From: Flavimaricola marinus
GTDB lineage: Bacteria > Pseudomonadota > Alphaproteobacteria > Rhodobacterales > Rhodobacteraceae
Assembly (NCBI RefSeq): GCF_900184895.1
Contig: NZ_FXZK01000001.1
Coordinates: 310,001-374,000 of the forward strand
Direction: 5' to 3'
DNA length: 64,000 nt
Position 1 is the stretch's first letter; every line of letters starts with the position of its first letter. The notes beneath the pieces were generated by a model. The model saw only the letters and a list, made by a program, of their open reading frames with translations, was not told the DNA's origin and did no database searches. Positions 36,291-44,801 of this stretch are shown piece by piece. Both the position numbers and the translations under genes were made by a program.

Positions 36291-37100
36291 ATGGCACAGC
36301 GCCGGATCGTCGTCGTTCACGCCGGTTTTCACAAGACAGGCACCACCAGTGTTCAGGCGCTTCTGCGCCAACATGGCAAGCAAATCTGGCCGCAGCACGC
36401 GCTCGTCCTGCCCCCGCGCATTCCAAGCATCCTGCGAGTGGCCACGCTCCATTCGGCGCTGCGCGACCCGCTCTCGCTCAACGAATTTGCCTTCCGTCTC
36501 AAGGAGTTCCTCGCAACTCTCGATCTGGGCAAGAAACGAGGGCTGTGCATCAGCGCGGAGGATCTGGCCGGCCTCATTCCCGGTCGCAACGGCCATCCGG
36601 GCTACGAGGCCACCCCGACCCTCATGGCAACCATGGCACGGTGCCTCAAAGAGGCTTTAGGCGATGAAATTGAACTGACGTTCTTTTTCTCGACCCGCGC
36701 GGCCGAGGCCTGGCTGCGCAGCACCTATTGGCAAAACCTCCGGGGCTCGCGGTTAACGGAACGCTTTGAATCCTATGCCGAACCCTTGGCCGAATGCTCC
36801 GATCTGGAAGCCATCGTGCAGCAGGTCCGCGACAAGGTGTCCCCGCATCGCGTCATATCCCGGCCGTTGGAAGAAACCAGAGATCTGCCCTTGGGTCCGG
36901 GAGAGCCGATACTCGATCTGCTCGAACTCCACTCCGCTGCGCGCGCCGAGATCAAGCCGGTCAAAGCCTATAACGCGGCCCCACCGGACAAACTGGTCGA
37001 CGCCGTGCTTCGCCTCAACCGCAGTAATCTGGACGATGAAAGTCTTGCGCGCGAAAAAGCGCAGGCGTTGGGTCGTTTCGCACTCAAAAGAGACAATTGA
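36291..37100 (+). CDS. Sulfotransferase-like protein 2, tandem paralog
   Basis: 269 residues, 6 nt after the previous gene. Residues 6-24 carry the same P-loop-like motif (HAGFHKTGTTSVQALL), with FFFSTRAAEAWLRSTYWQNLRGSRL and LPLGPGEPILDLLEL later. It ends with LRLNRSNLDDESLAREKAQALGRF, echoing the paralog. A role in sulfating a glycan or protein is inferred only from the PAPS-site motif. Confidence 0.72.
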   Translation: MAQRRIVVVHAGFHKTGTTSVQALLRQHGKQIWPQHALVLPPRIPSILRVATLHSALRDPLSLNEFAFRLKEFLATLDLGKKRGLCISAEDLAGLIPGRNGHPGYEATPTLMATMARCLKEALGDEIELTFFFSTRAAEAWLRSTYWQNLRGSRLTERFESYAEPLAECSDLEAIVQQVRDKVSPHRVISRPLEETRDLPLGPGEPILDLLELHSAARAEIKPVKAYNAAPPDKLVDAVLRLNRSNLDDESLAREKAQALGRFALKRDN

Positions 37101-37140
37101 CCCGGTTTTCATGGGCAATCAGTTGCCTTAAGAGCGTGGC

Positions 37141-37977
37141 ATGACTGACGATACCCTTCCAGAGCGCCCTCGCGCCATCGGCCGCAAATCCATTCGGCCC
37201 ACCCTGCAACCGCGGGACCTAATGGGCGATCCGGAGGCTCTGGCAGGGGCTTGGCAGGCACAGGTCATCACTCTGCTGCCACAGGCATTTCCGGGGATCC
37301 TCGGTGAGAGCCTCATCGGCAAAGCGCTGAAAGACGGTCTTTGGCAGTTGCATACGCTGGACCTTCGGACCTACGGCGAGGGCAAGCATCGCAACGTCGA
37401 CGATACGCCGGCGGGCGGCGGTGCGGGTATGGTGCTGCGGGCTGATGTTGTGGGCAAGGCCATCGCGGACGCCAAGGCGAATGCGCGCGGCATCACACCG
37501 GTTATCTATCTGTCACCACGTGGAAAACCACTGAACCAAGAGATGGCGCGGAGCCTTTCGAAGACCGATGGCGTCATCTTGCTCTGCGGCCGATTCGAGG
37601 GGGTCGACGAGCGGGTTCTCGAGCATTTTGGCGTGGTCGAAGTGTCACTCGGAGACTTTATTCTCACGGGTGGAGAGATTGCGGCTCAGGCCTTGATTGA
37701 TGCGACGGTCCGACTTATACCCCGCGTGCTTGGGAATGGTGATTCCATCGAGGAAGAATCCTTCGCGGATAACCTCTTGGAACATCCCCAATATACGAAG
37801 CCGACCGTCTGGGAAGGTCGCGCGATACCCGAAACGCTTCTGTCGGGACATCACGCGAAGATTGCCGCCTGGCGGAAGGACATGGCCGAAAGGCTGACCA
37901 AAGAACGACGACCTGACCTCTGGCGGGCATACTGTGCTGAGCACGGCTTGGACCCGGAAGAAGACCAAGAGCTCTGA
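37141..37977 (+). CDS. trmD: tRNA (guanine-37-N1)-methyltransferase
   Basis: 278 residues. The trefoil-knot motifs are clear: GVDERVLEHFGVVEVSLGDFILTGGEIAAQALIDATVRLIPRVLGN. The first 35 residues form an extension compared with E. coli, so an internal start is possible, although the ATG at 37141 is the only one near the conserved core that follows the gap after the sulfotransferase-like gene. It makes m1G37 to prevent frameshifts. Confidence 0.96.
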   Translation: MTDDTLPERPRAIGRKSIRPTLQPRDLMGDPEALAGAWQAQVITLLPQAFPGILGESLIGKALKDGLWQLHTLDLRTYGEGKHRNVDDTPAGGGAGMVLRADVVGKAIADAKANARGITPVIYLSPRGKPLNQEMARSLSKTDGVILLCGRFEGVDERVLEHFGVVEVSLGDFILTGGEIAAQALIDATVRLIPRVLGNGDSIEEESFADNLLEHPQYTKPTVWEGRAIPETLLSGHHAKIAAWRKDMAERLTKERRPDLWRAYCAEHGLDPEEDQEL

Positions 37978-38028
37978 GGACGCGCAAACATCCGTGGAAA
38001 ACCACGCATATACAAGGAGTTGATCAGG

Positions 38029-38412
38029 ATGGATCTGATCGCACAACTGGAGGCCGAGCAAATCGCCTCCCTCGGGAAAGAGATTCCCGACTTCAGAGCC
38101 GGCGATACCATTCGTGTCGGTTTTCGAGTGACGGAAGGCACCCGCACCCGGGTACAGAACTACGAAGGCGTATGCATCAGCCGAAAGAACGGCAAAGGCA
38201 TCGCGGGTTCGTTCACCGTCCGCAAAATTTCCTTCGGCGAAGGTGTGGAGCGTGTGTTCCCGCTGTATTCGACCAACATCGACAGCATCACCGTGGTGCG
38301 TCGCGGTCGTGTTCGTCGCGCCAAGCTGTACTACCTGCGCGATCGTCGCGGTAAGTCCGCACGGATCAAGGAAGTCACCAATTACAAGCCTTTGGCCGAA
38401 GCCGAAGCCTGA
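38029..38412 (+). CDS. rplS: 50S ribosomal protein L19
   Basis: 127 residues from the ATG at 38029 ([22 protein letters not shown]), with AAGGAG 11 nt upstream. The L19 core [26 protein letters not shown] and [15 protein letters not shown] is intact. It follows trmD with a 51-nt gap, as in most proteobacteria. Confidence 0.97.
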   Translation: MDLIAQLEAEQIASLGKEIPDFRAGDTIRVGFRVTEGTRTRVQNYEGVCISRKNGKGIAGSFTVRKISFGEGVERVFPLYSTNIDSITVVRRGRVRRAKLYYLRDRRGKSARIKEVTNYKPLAEAEA

Positions 38413-38426
38413 ACAGGAGCCGAGTG

Positions 38427-38648
38427 ATGAAAGACGGTATTCACCCAGATTATCACGTTATCGACGTCAAAATGACCGATGGCACCGTGGTTCAGATGAA
38501 ATCGACATGGGGCAAGGAAGGCGACACCATGTCGCTGGAAATCGACCCCACCTCGCACCCGGCATGGACCGGTGGCGGCACCCGCCTGATGGACACCGGC
38601 GGCCGTGTGTCGAAGTTCAAGAACAAGTATGCAGGCCTCGGCTTCTAA
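38427..38648 (+). CDS. rpmE: 50S ribosomal protein L31, zinc-free form
   Basis: 73 residues from the ATG at 38427 (a GTG lies directly upstream at 38424). [19 protein letters not shown] shows the L31 start, but the zinc-binding cysteines of the C+ form are absent and there is no Cys in the protein. So it is the C- type, which does not need zinc. It ends the operon before a strong terminator. Confidence 0.95.
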   Translation: MKDGIHPDYHVIDVKMTDGTVVQMKSTWGKEGDTMSLEIDPTSHPAWTGGGTRLMDTGGRVSKFKNKYAGLGF

Positions 38649-38672
38649 GAGCCCTGCCCTGTCAGACCAAAG

Positions 38673-38700
38673 AACGCCGCCCCGTTTCGGGCGGCGTTTT
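38673..38700 (+). terminator. Intrinsic terminator after rpmE
   Basis: AACGCCGCCC (38673-38682) pairs with GGGCGGCGTT (38689-38698), followed by TTTT and a second T-run 3 nt later (GCGTTTT). It closes the run from ffh/rpsP to rpmE. The next 240 nt (38703-38942) hold no gene that I can support. Confidence 0.92.
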
Positions 38701-38942
38701 GCGTTTTGCCGCCGCGTCACGCAGCGCCGATCCGACAAACGTTAAGACCGCCTCCCGGACCCATTCCGGCCCTGCGGTATCGCGTCGGTCCGACGTCGGT
38801 ATCAGGTCGGTGTCATTTTCAAGAATATGGGCCGAGCGGGCCATGACAACTAAGCGCGGGGGAGAATTGGTTTCTCAACATCGATGTGCTGCCCGCCGGA
38901 CTGCGGGCGAGACCCCATGCCGCCGCAAACTACATCGGGCCG

Positions 38943-39506
38943 TCAGGCCGTGTCATCCAGACCGGTGCGCCAGTCGTTCCAGCCGCCATCGACCGAGGAC
39001 GGCGCGGCGAGCCATTCGGACATTTCCAGCCCGGTGGCGGGATCGCGGGCCGGGATCGGCAGCATCATGATGCGCTTGCAGGCCCGCTTGTAGTTCTCTT
39101 CGCTGAGAAACTTTTCCTGAATGTCGTCCCAGTCGCGGCCATCGGGATAGCCGCCACACATGTGGATATCCTCGGACTGACTGGTCATCTCGTGGCTGAC
39201 ACCGGCGGGCATGACGATCACGTCGCCGGCCTCGATCCGGATCCGCGAAAAGCCGCTCTCGCCCACCGAGATGCTGAATTCCATCCAGCCACTTGCACAG
39301 CCGAGGCATTCGTGGGTCGTCGAATGGAAATGGGCGTATTCATAGACGCCCGGGTAATCCCAATTGTTCGACCAGCCGTTCTGGCGAAACCGCTCCTTGA
39401 CCGCGTCGGCCCCGCCGCCGGGGATCGCGTTGCGATGCACCAGCAGGGGGAAGCGGCTGTTTGGGATGCGTCCGTGAGGGTGTGAGGTGAAACGTTCTGT
39501 CTTCAT
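38943..39506 (-). CDS. Cupin-domain protein (YjlB-like)
   Basis: 187 residues from the ATG at 39506; a longer frame to 39584 would run towards the operator. The cupin core is YEYAHFHSTTHECLGCASGWMEFSISVGE and IEAGDVIVMPAGVSHEM, with His and Glu ligands of the metal site. YjlB-type proteins have no known reaction. It shares a divergent promoter region and operator with the TolB-like gene, so it belongs to the LacI regulon. Confidence 0.85.
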   Translation of the reverse strand: MKTERFTSHPHGRIPNSRFPLLVHRNAIPGGGADAVKERFRQNGWSNNWDYPGVYEYAHFHSTTHECLGCASGWMEFSISVGESGFSRIRIEAGDVIVMPAGVSHEMTSQSEDIHMCGGYPDGRDWDDIQEKFLSEENYKRACKRIMMLPIPARDPATGLEMSEWLAAPSSVDGGWNDWRTGLDDTA

Positions 39507-39603
39507 ATCCAAACCTTCGGCTGTTCTCTTGTCGACGCCCATCGAAATACATGGTCGCCGGGCCGATCTCTCGGCCGTGTTCATTTCAGTATTGCCTTAG
39601 CCT

Positions 39604-39619
39604 GTATTAACGTTAATCT
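39604..39619. promoter_or_regulatory. LacI-type operator, copy 1
   Basis: GTATTAACGTTAATCT lies between the divergent cupin and TolB-like genes. Its core ATTAACGTTAAT is a perfect palindrome centred on CG, the pattern of LacI-family operators. It matches 13 of 16 bases of GTATTAACGATAATAC in the promoter of the ABC transporter operon (42953-42968). Confidence 0.7.
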
Positions 39620-39649
39620 TTCCCAGAATCATAATCAAGGTCCGTTACG

Positions 39650-40546
39650 ATGCGCCCCAAAAGTTCCCGCCGCCATCTGCCTAATCAAATCTGCGAACTC
39701 GTCGTCGCCACCCGCGACGGGTCCGAGTTGAGCGTCGTCTACGAGACGTCGGAGCTGATCGAGGCGCCGAATTGGACACCGGACGGGCGCTGGCTGATCT
39801 ATAACGCCGATGGCAGGGTGTTTCGGATTTCGCCCGACGGGACCGATGGTCCGCACCGCATCAACACCGCCCCGATCGAGGATCTGAACAACGATCATGT
39901 CATCTCGCCCGACGGCAAGAGCCTGTTCCTGAGCGCCAATGACGGGCATCTCTATCGCTGCCCGATTGAGGGCGGCATTCCGGAGAAGCTGTCGAACGAT
40001 CAGGATCCGAGCCGCAAGTTCCGCTATTACCTGCACGGTATTTCGCCGGACGGGCAGACCCTTTCCTATGTCGGATACGAGCGCGGCGACGGTGCCAACG
40101 TGACCCGCATCTGCACGATCCCGGCCGCAGGCGGCGCCGATACGGTTCTCACCGATGGCGCCTGCCCCGTCGACGGCCCCGAGTATTCCGCCGACGGCGC
40201 TTGGATCTATTTCAATTCCGAAGCCGCCGCGACCCAGCCCGGCCATGCCCAGATCTTCCGGATGCGCCCCGATGGGTCCGGGACCGAGCAGCTGACCCAC
40301 GACGCCCGCGTCAACTGGTTTCCCCATGCCGCGCCGGACGGGACGATCTTCAGCTATATCTCGTTTCCGACCGGCACCCTCGGCCACCCCGCCGACAAGG
40401 ACGTCATCATCCGCACCATGGCCCCGGACGGATCGGACGTGGCCGACATCGACCAGTTCAACGGCGGCCAGGGCTCGATCAACGTGACCTCGTGGGCCCC
40501 GGATTCGCAGCGGTTTGCCTATGTCCGCTATCCTGTTCGCGGCTAG
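39650..40546 (+). CDS. TolB-like beta-propeller protein (PD40 repeats)
   Basis: 298 residues without signal peptide. Repeated SPDG / W(T,A)PDG motifs (near residues 43, 64, 87, 126, 173 and 220) mark a WD40-like TolB propeller; similar propellers occur in oligogalacturonate lyase and the YidR family. It shares its last codon region with the convergent LacI gene: both stop codons use one CTAG (40543-40546). Possible role: cytoplasmic binding or cleavage of a sugar acid. Not assigned further. Confidence 0.78.
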   Translation: MRPKSSRRHLPNQICELVVATRDGSELSVVYETSELIEAPNWTPDGRWLIYNADGRVFRISPDGTDGPHRINTAPIEDLNNDHVISPDGKSLFLSANDGHLYRCPIEGGIPEKLSNDQDPSRKFRYYLHGISPDGQTLSYVGYERGDGANVTRICTIPAAGGADTVLTDGACPVDGPEYSADGAWIYFNSEAAATQPGHAQIFRMRPDGSGTEQLTHDARVNWFPHAAPDGTIFSYISFPTGTLGHPADKDVIIRTMAPDGSDVADIDQFNGGQGSINVTSWAPDSQRFAYVRYPVRG

Positions 40547-41571
40547 TCCGCCGACAGGGGCGCAGTGCTTTCGCGGATGACCAGATCGGGTTCGACCTGC
40601 GTGACCTCGGCCTGCGGCAGGTCGCCTTCGCTGTTGATCAGGCTGATGACCCGGTCGATCGCCAGCTTGGTGATCGCGCCGATGTCGTAGTTGACCGAGG
40701 ACAGGGCCGTTACCGCGTGTTCCCCAAACTCGGTGTTGTCGAAGCCGAAGATCGCCATGTCCTGCGGCACCCTGATCCCGTGCCGCACGCAATAGCGCAA
40801 GGCCCCGAGCGCCGCGGAATCCGTGGGGCAGATCACCGCCGTCGCCCCGACATCCCGCGCGGCGAGCGCCTCCATCGCCTGATAGCCGCTGCGCACGTCG
40901 TGCCCGTTCGGCGCCACGACCAGCGCGTCGTCGAAGGCCACGTCCGCGGCCGCGAGCGCCATCTTGTAGCCGTCGATCTTTTCCCGGTTCCCCTCTTGTC
41001 CCGATCCGTCGAAGATCGCGACCCTTCGGTGCCCGTTCTCCAGCAGGTGCGACACAGCCTTGAAGGCCCCGGCCCGTTCGTCCATGCAGACTGCGTCGAC
41101 CCCGGCATCCGGATCCCCGACCAGCAGCACCACCGGGTAGTTCCGCGCCCGAAGCTGCCGGATGTGGTCGAGCTTGCGGTGATTGCAGGGGAAGACTAGC
41201 ATCCCGTCGGCCCGCCGCGCCCGGAAGGATTCGATCATTTTGCGTTCGAGCTCCGGATTGCTGTTGGAGGTGGCGAAGAGCGTCAGGTAGCCGCGCTTGG
41301 ACAGCTCCAGCTCGACCGCCTGCGCCACCGCCGTCAGCACCGGGTTGGTGATGTCCGTCAGGATCAGCCCGATGGACTTGGTCTCCTTGAGCACCAGCGA
41401 TTTGGCCACCTGGTTGGGCAGGTAGTTGAGCTGCTCGGCGGCTTCGGAGATTTGGCGGCGGGTCTCGTCGGGAATGCGCGGGCTGCCCCGTAGCGCAAGT
41501 GACACGGTGTTGACCGAGAAGCCGGTCTTCTCGGCAATATCCTTGAGACGCGCCGCCGATTTGCCCATCAA
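40543..41571 (-). CDS. LacI-family transcriptional regulator 1
   Basis: 342 residues. HTH at about 8-55 (LKDIAEKTGFSVNTVSLALRGSPRIPDETRRQI) with hinge LNYLPNQVAKSLV, then a periplasmic-binding-like sensor domain (IGLILTDITNPVL; VFPCNH; FDNTEFGEHA). It is third in the operon AKR-VOC-LacI, 8 nt from the VOC gene. Its operators are probably the two GTATTAACG palindromes at 39604 and 42953, so it would repress both divergent units. The inducer is unknown. Confidence 0.9.
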   Translation of the reverse strand: MMGKSAARLKDIAEKTGFSVNTVSLALRGSPRIPDETRRQISEAAEQLNYLPNQVAKSLVLKETKSIGLILTDITNPVLTAVAQAVELELSKRGYLTLFATSNSNPELERKMIESFRARRADGMLVFPCNHRKLDHIRQLRARNYPVVLLVGDPDAGVDAVCMDERAGAFKAVSHLLENGHRRVAIFDGSGQEGNREKIDGYKMALAAADVAFDDALVVAPNGHDVRSGYQAMEALAARDVGATAVICPTDSAALGALRYCVRHGIRVPQDMAIFGFDNTEFGEHAVTALSSVNYDIGAITKLAIDRVISLINSEGDLPQAEVTQVEPDLVIRESTAPLSAD

Positions 41572-41579
41572 TCCATCCG

Positions 41580-42014
41580 CTACCGGGCCCGGAGGGCCTC
41601 AATCGCCTGATACTGAATGCAGTCCGGCGCCATTTCCATGAGTTCTATCCGATTTCCTTCCGGATCTTCAATCCACGCCCCCCGGTTGCCGTCGAGCCCG
41701 GTCTTGATCTGCGAGGTCAGGGTGATCCCGTTCGCGGTGAGCCGCGCGGTTTCGGCGTCGAGGTCCTCGATGGTCAGGCAGATGTGGGTGACCCCGGCCG
41801 GGCCGTCATGCGGCGCGCGGTCGGTCTCTGCGCCGGTGATCAGCTCCAGAAACTGGGTGTCGGTGATTCGCAGGTAGATCAGCCAGGTCTCGCCGTTGTC
41901 GTGGCGCAGCCGCTCCATTTCCTGCAATCCGACCTGATCGCGCCAGAAATGCGCCATTGCGTCGAGGTCTTTGACCTTGAGGGCGATATGCCCGAGTGCG
42001 GTGATGCCAGTCAT
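41580..42014 (-). CDS. VOC-family protein 1 (glyoxalase/dioxygenase fold)
   Basis: 144 residues from the ATG at 42014, after CAGGAG. Two beta-alpha-beta-beta-beta modules are visible: GHIALKVKDLDAMAHFWRDQVGL and THICLTIEDLDAETARLTANGI, ending in DPEGNRIELME. Metal ligands His (residue 9), His and Glu fit a VOC enzyme. The substrate is unknown; the neighbours suggest a sugar intermediate. Confidence 0.85.
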   Translation of the reverse strand: MTGITALGHIALKVKDLDAMAHFWRDQVGLQEMERLRHDNGETWLIYLRITDTQFLELITGAETDRAPHDGPAGVTHICLTIEDLDAETARLTANGITLTSQIKTGLDGNRGAWIEDPEGNRIELMEMAPDCIQYQAIEALRAR

Positions 42015-42079
42015 GTGTCGTCTCCTGAAGGGCACTGGGGCCCGGTTGTGATGTCGTTGCCTTTCTGTCGACGGGAGCG

Positions 42080-42880
42080 TCAGTCCCAGTCGGGGCCCCA
42101 GTCGGGATCGATCGCCCGCGCCTGCTGCGGCAGGGCGTCGAGCGCCGAGATCTCTTCGGCCGAGAGAGTCACGTCGCGCGCGGCGAAGTTCGATGCGATC
42201 CGGTCGGCGCGGGACGAGGTGGGAATGGCCGCATAGCCCTTGGCCAATTCCCAGGCCAAGGCGATCTGTTCGACCGTCGCCCCATGCCGTGCCGCGATGG
42301 CCTCGGCGGTGGGCTCCCCTGCCAGACGCCCCTTGGCGATAGGCAGGTAGCAGGTCACGAGAACGCCGACCGACTGGCAGAACCGCGCCAGCTTGTGATT
42401 GTTGTGCAAGGGATTGACCTCGAATTGATTGGTCAGGATCTGGCCCTCGCCCGCCCGCGAGATGGCCGATTTCAGCAGCGCGATCGGGAAATTGGACACG
42501 CCGATTTCGCCGGTCAGCCCGCGCGCCTTGGCCTCGACGATCTGATCGAGATAGACCTCGAGCGGCAGTTCTCCGTTCGGGGACGGCCAGTGCAGCAGCG
42601 TCAGATTCGGCGTCAGGCCGAGCCGTTCGATGCTGGCCTCGAGCGAGGGCGCGAGCTTGCCCGGGCCATAGTTCGCCATGTCGATCTTGGTCGTGATCCA
42701 GACGTCATCGCGGGCCAGACCGCTGTTGCGCACCGCGGCGCCGACCTCTTTTTCGGTATCGTAGGACTGGGCGGTATCGAGATGCCGATAGCCCACCTCG
42801 AGCGCTTTTTCCAACGCCGCGATGCCCGCGTCGCCGGTTCGCCCATAGGTGCCGAAACCGAGCTTGGGAATATCTTTCAT
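42080..42880 (-). CDS. Aldo/keto reductase
   Basis: 266 residues from the ATG at 42880, with GGAGG 7 nt upstream. The catalytic tetrad is present: Asp and Tyr in DTAQSYDTE, Lys in ITTKI and His in LLHWP. GVSNFPIALL and the C-terminal IPTSSRADRIASNF bind NADPH. It resembles 2,5-diketo-D-gluconate reductases (DkgA/B). First gene of the AKR-VOC-LacI operon, divergent from the ABC transporter. Confidence 0.92.
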   Translation of the reverse strand: MKDIPKLGFGTYGRTGDAGIAALEKALEVGYRHLDTAQSYDTEKEVGAAVRNSGLARDDVWITTKIDMANYGPGKLAPSLEASIERLGLTPNLTLLHWPSPNGELPLEVYLDQIVEAKARGLTGEIGVSNFPIALLKSAISRAGEGQILTNQFEVNPLHNNHKLARFCQSVGVLVTCYLPIAKGRLAGEPTAEAIAARHGATVEQIALAWELAKGYAAIPTSSRADRIASNFAARDVTLSAEEISALDALPQQARAIDPDWGPDWD

Positions 42881-42928
42881 GGTCCGCCTCCATCGAAATT
42901 TCGCGGGAAAATCTGTTCCGAATTTTTC

Positions 42929-42968
42929 TTGACAGGTTCACTTCCCGCCGTAGTATTAACGATAATAC
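42929..42968 (+). promoter_or_regulatory. Promoter of the sugar ABC operon with LacI-type operator, copy 2
   Basis: TTGACA (42929-42934), a 16-nt spacer and TAGTAT (42951-42956) form a strong sigma-70 promoter for the operon starting at 43014. The palindrome GTATTAACGATAATAC (42953-42968) overlaps the -10, so binding would block transcription. The matching site is at 39604. Confidence 0.72.
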
Positions 42969-43013
42969 AGACGGCGAGAACAATAGCAAGTCTCTCCGTC
43001 AGGGAGGAAAAAC

Positions 43014-43913
43014 ATGGCATTGAGATGGAGCCGCGTCACGCCGCAGATCGCTCTGCTTCCGTCCGTCGGGGTCACGCTCGTCGCGTTTCTGGGAGCAATC
43101 GGCTGGACGATATATATGTCGTTCACACGGTCTCGGAGGTTGCCGGAATACGAAATCGACTGGGAGAATCCCTTTCGTCAATTCAACCGGCTGTTCAATG
43201 ACGCAGGTTGGCAGATCTCCTTGCAGAATCTCATCGTGCTGGCCCTCGGGTCGGGCCTTGCCATCGTCGTCGGCTTTATCCTTGCCGCGATGATCGAGCG
43301 CGAACGCCGCGGCGAGGATTTCTTTCGCACCGTGTTTCTCTATCCCCTCGCGGTATCGTTGATCGTCACCGGCGTCGCGTGGCGCTGGATCTTCAACCCG
43401 CAATACGGGATCGAGGCGTTTCTCAAGGGCCTCGGCTGGGAAGGTGCCTCGTTCAACTGGCTCAGCGATCCCTCGACGGCGATGTATGCGATCATCATCG
43501 CGGCGATCTGGCAAAGCTCTGGCTTTTACATGGCGCTGATGCTGGCGGGCCTCAAAGGCATCAACACCGAGATCTGGAGTGCCGCCCGCATCGACGGCGT
43601 GAGCCTCTGGCGCGTCTACCTCGAGATCATCATTCCGATGATGAAATTCACCTTTCTGACCTGCGCGATCCTGCTGTCGCTGGGCGTGATCAAGGCCTTC
43701 GACATCGTGCTGGCCATGACCAACGGCGGCCCCGGCCAATCGACCTGGGTTCCGGCCTATTACACGATCAACGCCATGTCCGCGAAGGGCAACCTCGGCC
43801 TCGCCTCGGCCGCCGCCGTCTTGATGTTGCTCATCACATTGGCGGTGTTCCTGCCCCTCGTGGCCCTCACCGCGTGGCAGCAGCGCCAAGCCGGAAAGGG
43901 AGACGCGGCATGA
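43014..43913 (+). CDS. Sugar ABC transporter permease 1 (MalF/UgpA-like)
   Basis: 299 residues with six hydrophobic segments. The EAA loop is visible: EIWSAARIDGVSLWRVYLEIIIPMMKFTFLT, which docks the ATPase. AGGGAGGAAA lies upstream of the ATG at 43014. The stop overlaps the next permease start. First gene of an operon whose order (permeases, ATPase, binding protein) is not the most common one. Confidence 0.93.
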   Translation: MALRWSRVTPQIALLPSVGVTLVAFLGAIGWTIYMSFTRSRRLPEYEIDWENPFRQFNRLFNDAGWQISLQNLIVLALGSGLAIVVGFILAAMIERERRGEDFFRTVFLYPLAVSLIVTGVAWRWIFNPQYGIEAFLKGLGWEGASFNWLSDPSTAMYAIIIAAIWQSSGFYMALMLAGLKGINTEIWSAARIDGVSLWRVYLEIIIPMMKFTFLTCAILLSLGVIKAFDIVLAMTNGGPGQSTWVPAYYTINAMSAKGNLGLASAAAVLMLLITLAVFLPLVALTAWQQRQAGKGDAA

Positions 43914-44797
43914 CCGACGCGACAGTAATGTATCCGCGCAAGCCCAAGCGCATCAAAGGCCGGTCCATCGCGATCATCGTGTTTCTGACCATGGCGGCGA
44001 TGTTCTTTTGCGTGCCCCTCTATGTGCTCATCGTCACCTCGTTCAAGGAAATGGATCAGATCCGCGAAGGCGCGATGTTTTCCCTGCCGACGACCTGGAC
44101 CCTGGAGGCCTGGCATTTCGCATGGTTCGAGGCCTGTTCCGGCCTGAGCTGCTCTGGCCTCAAGACCGGTTTCTGGAATTCCGTCGTCATTCTCATCCCG
44201 TCGCTCATCGCCTCCATCGCCCTGTCGATGGTCACCGGCTATGCCTTGGCCCTGTGGGACGTGAAATGGGCCGGCCCGTTCCTGTTCATCCTGTTTCTGT
44301 GCGCTTTCGTGCCGTTTCAGATCATCATGTATCCCCTCATCCGCCTGACCGTGACCATGGGCATCTATGGGTCGATCACCGCCATCGCCTTTGTCCATAC
44401 GGTTCTGGCGATGCCGGTGCTGACCCTGATCTTCCGCAACTTCTACAAGGACATTCCGCCGGAGCTCATCAAGGCCGCCATCATGGATTCCGGTTCGTTC
44501 TGGCGCATCTTCGTCGAGATCATTCTGCCGATGTCGGGCAATATCCTGATCGTCGTGCTGATCCTTCAGATCACCTCGATCTGGAACGACTACCTGATCG
44601 GCGTCACCTTCGGCGGCCTCGGCACCAAGCCGATGACCGTTCACCTCGCCAACATGGTGACCGTCTCCACCGGAACCGTCTCGTACAACGTCAACATGGC
44701 CGCAGCCCTGCTGACCGCAATTCCCCCGCTGGTGATCTACTTCGTCCTGGGCAAGTTCTTTGTTCAGGGCATCGCCGCCGGCGCCATCAAAGGATAA
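43910..44797 (+). CDS. Sugar ABC transporter permease 2 (MalG/UgpE-like)
   Basis: 295 residues from the ATG at 43910, overlapping the previous stop (ATGA). Six hydrophobic segments; the EAA loop is ELIKAAIMDSGSFWRIFVEIILPMSGNILIVVLI. The Cys pair in EACSGLSCSGLK in the first periplasmic loop is unusual and might form a disulfide. It pairs with the preceding permease. Confidence 0.93.
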   Translation: MTDATVMYPRKPKRIKGRSIAIIVFLTMAAMFFCVPLYVLIVTSFKEMDQIREGAMFSLPTTWTLEAWHFAWFEACSGLSCSGLKTGFWNSVVILIPSLIASIALSMVTGYALALWDVKWAGPFLFILFLCAFVPFQIIMYPLIRLTVTMGIYGSITAIAFVHTVLAMPVLTLIFRNFYKDIPPELIKAAIMDSGSFWRIFVEIILPMSGNILIVVLILQITSIWNDYLIGVTFGGLGTKPMTVHLANMVTVSTGTVSYNVNMAAALLTAIPPLVIYFVLGKFFVQGIAAGAIKG

Positions 44798-44801
44798 CCA
44801 A

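Noticed and set aside
38662-38844. 60-codon minus frame downstream of rpmE
   Set aside because: It runs through the rpmE terminator and has no ribosome site or family resemblance.
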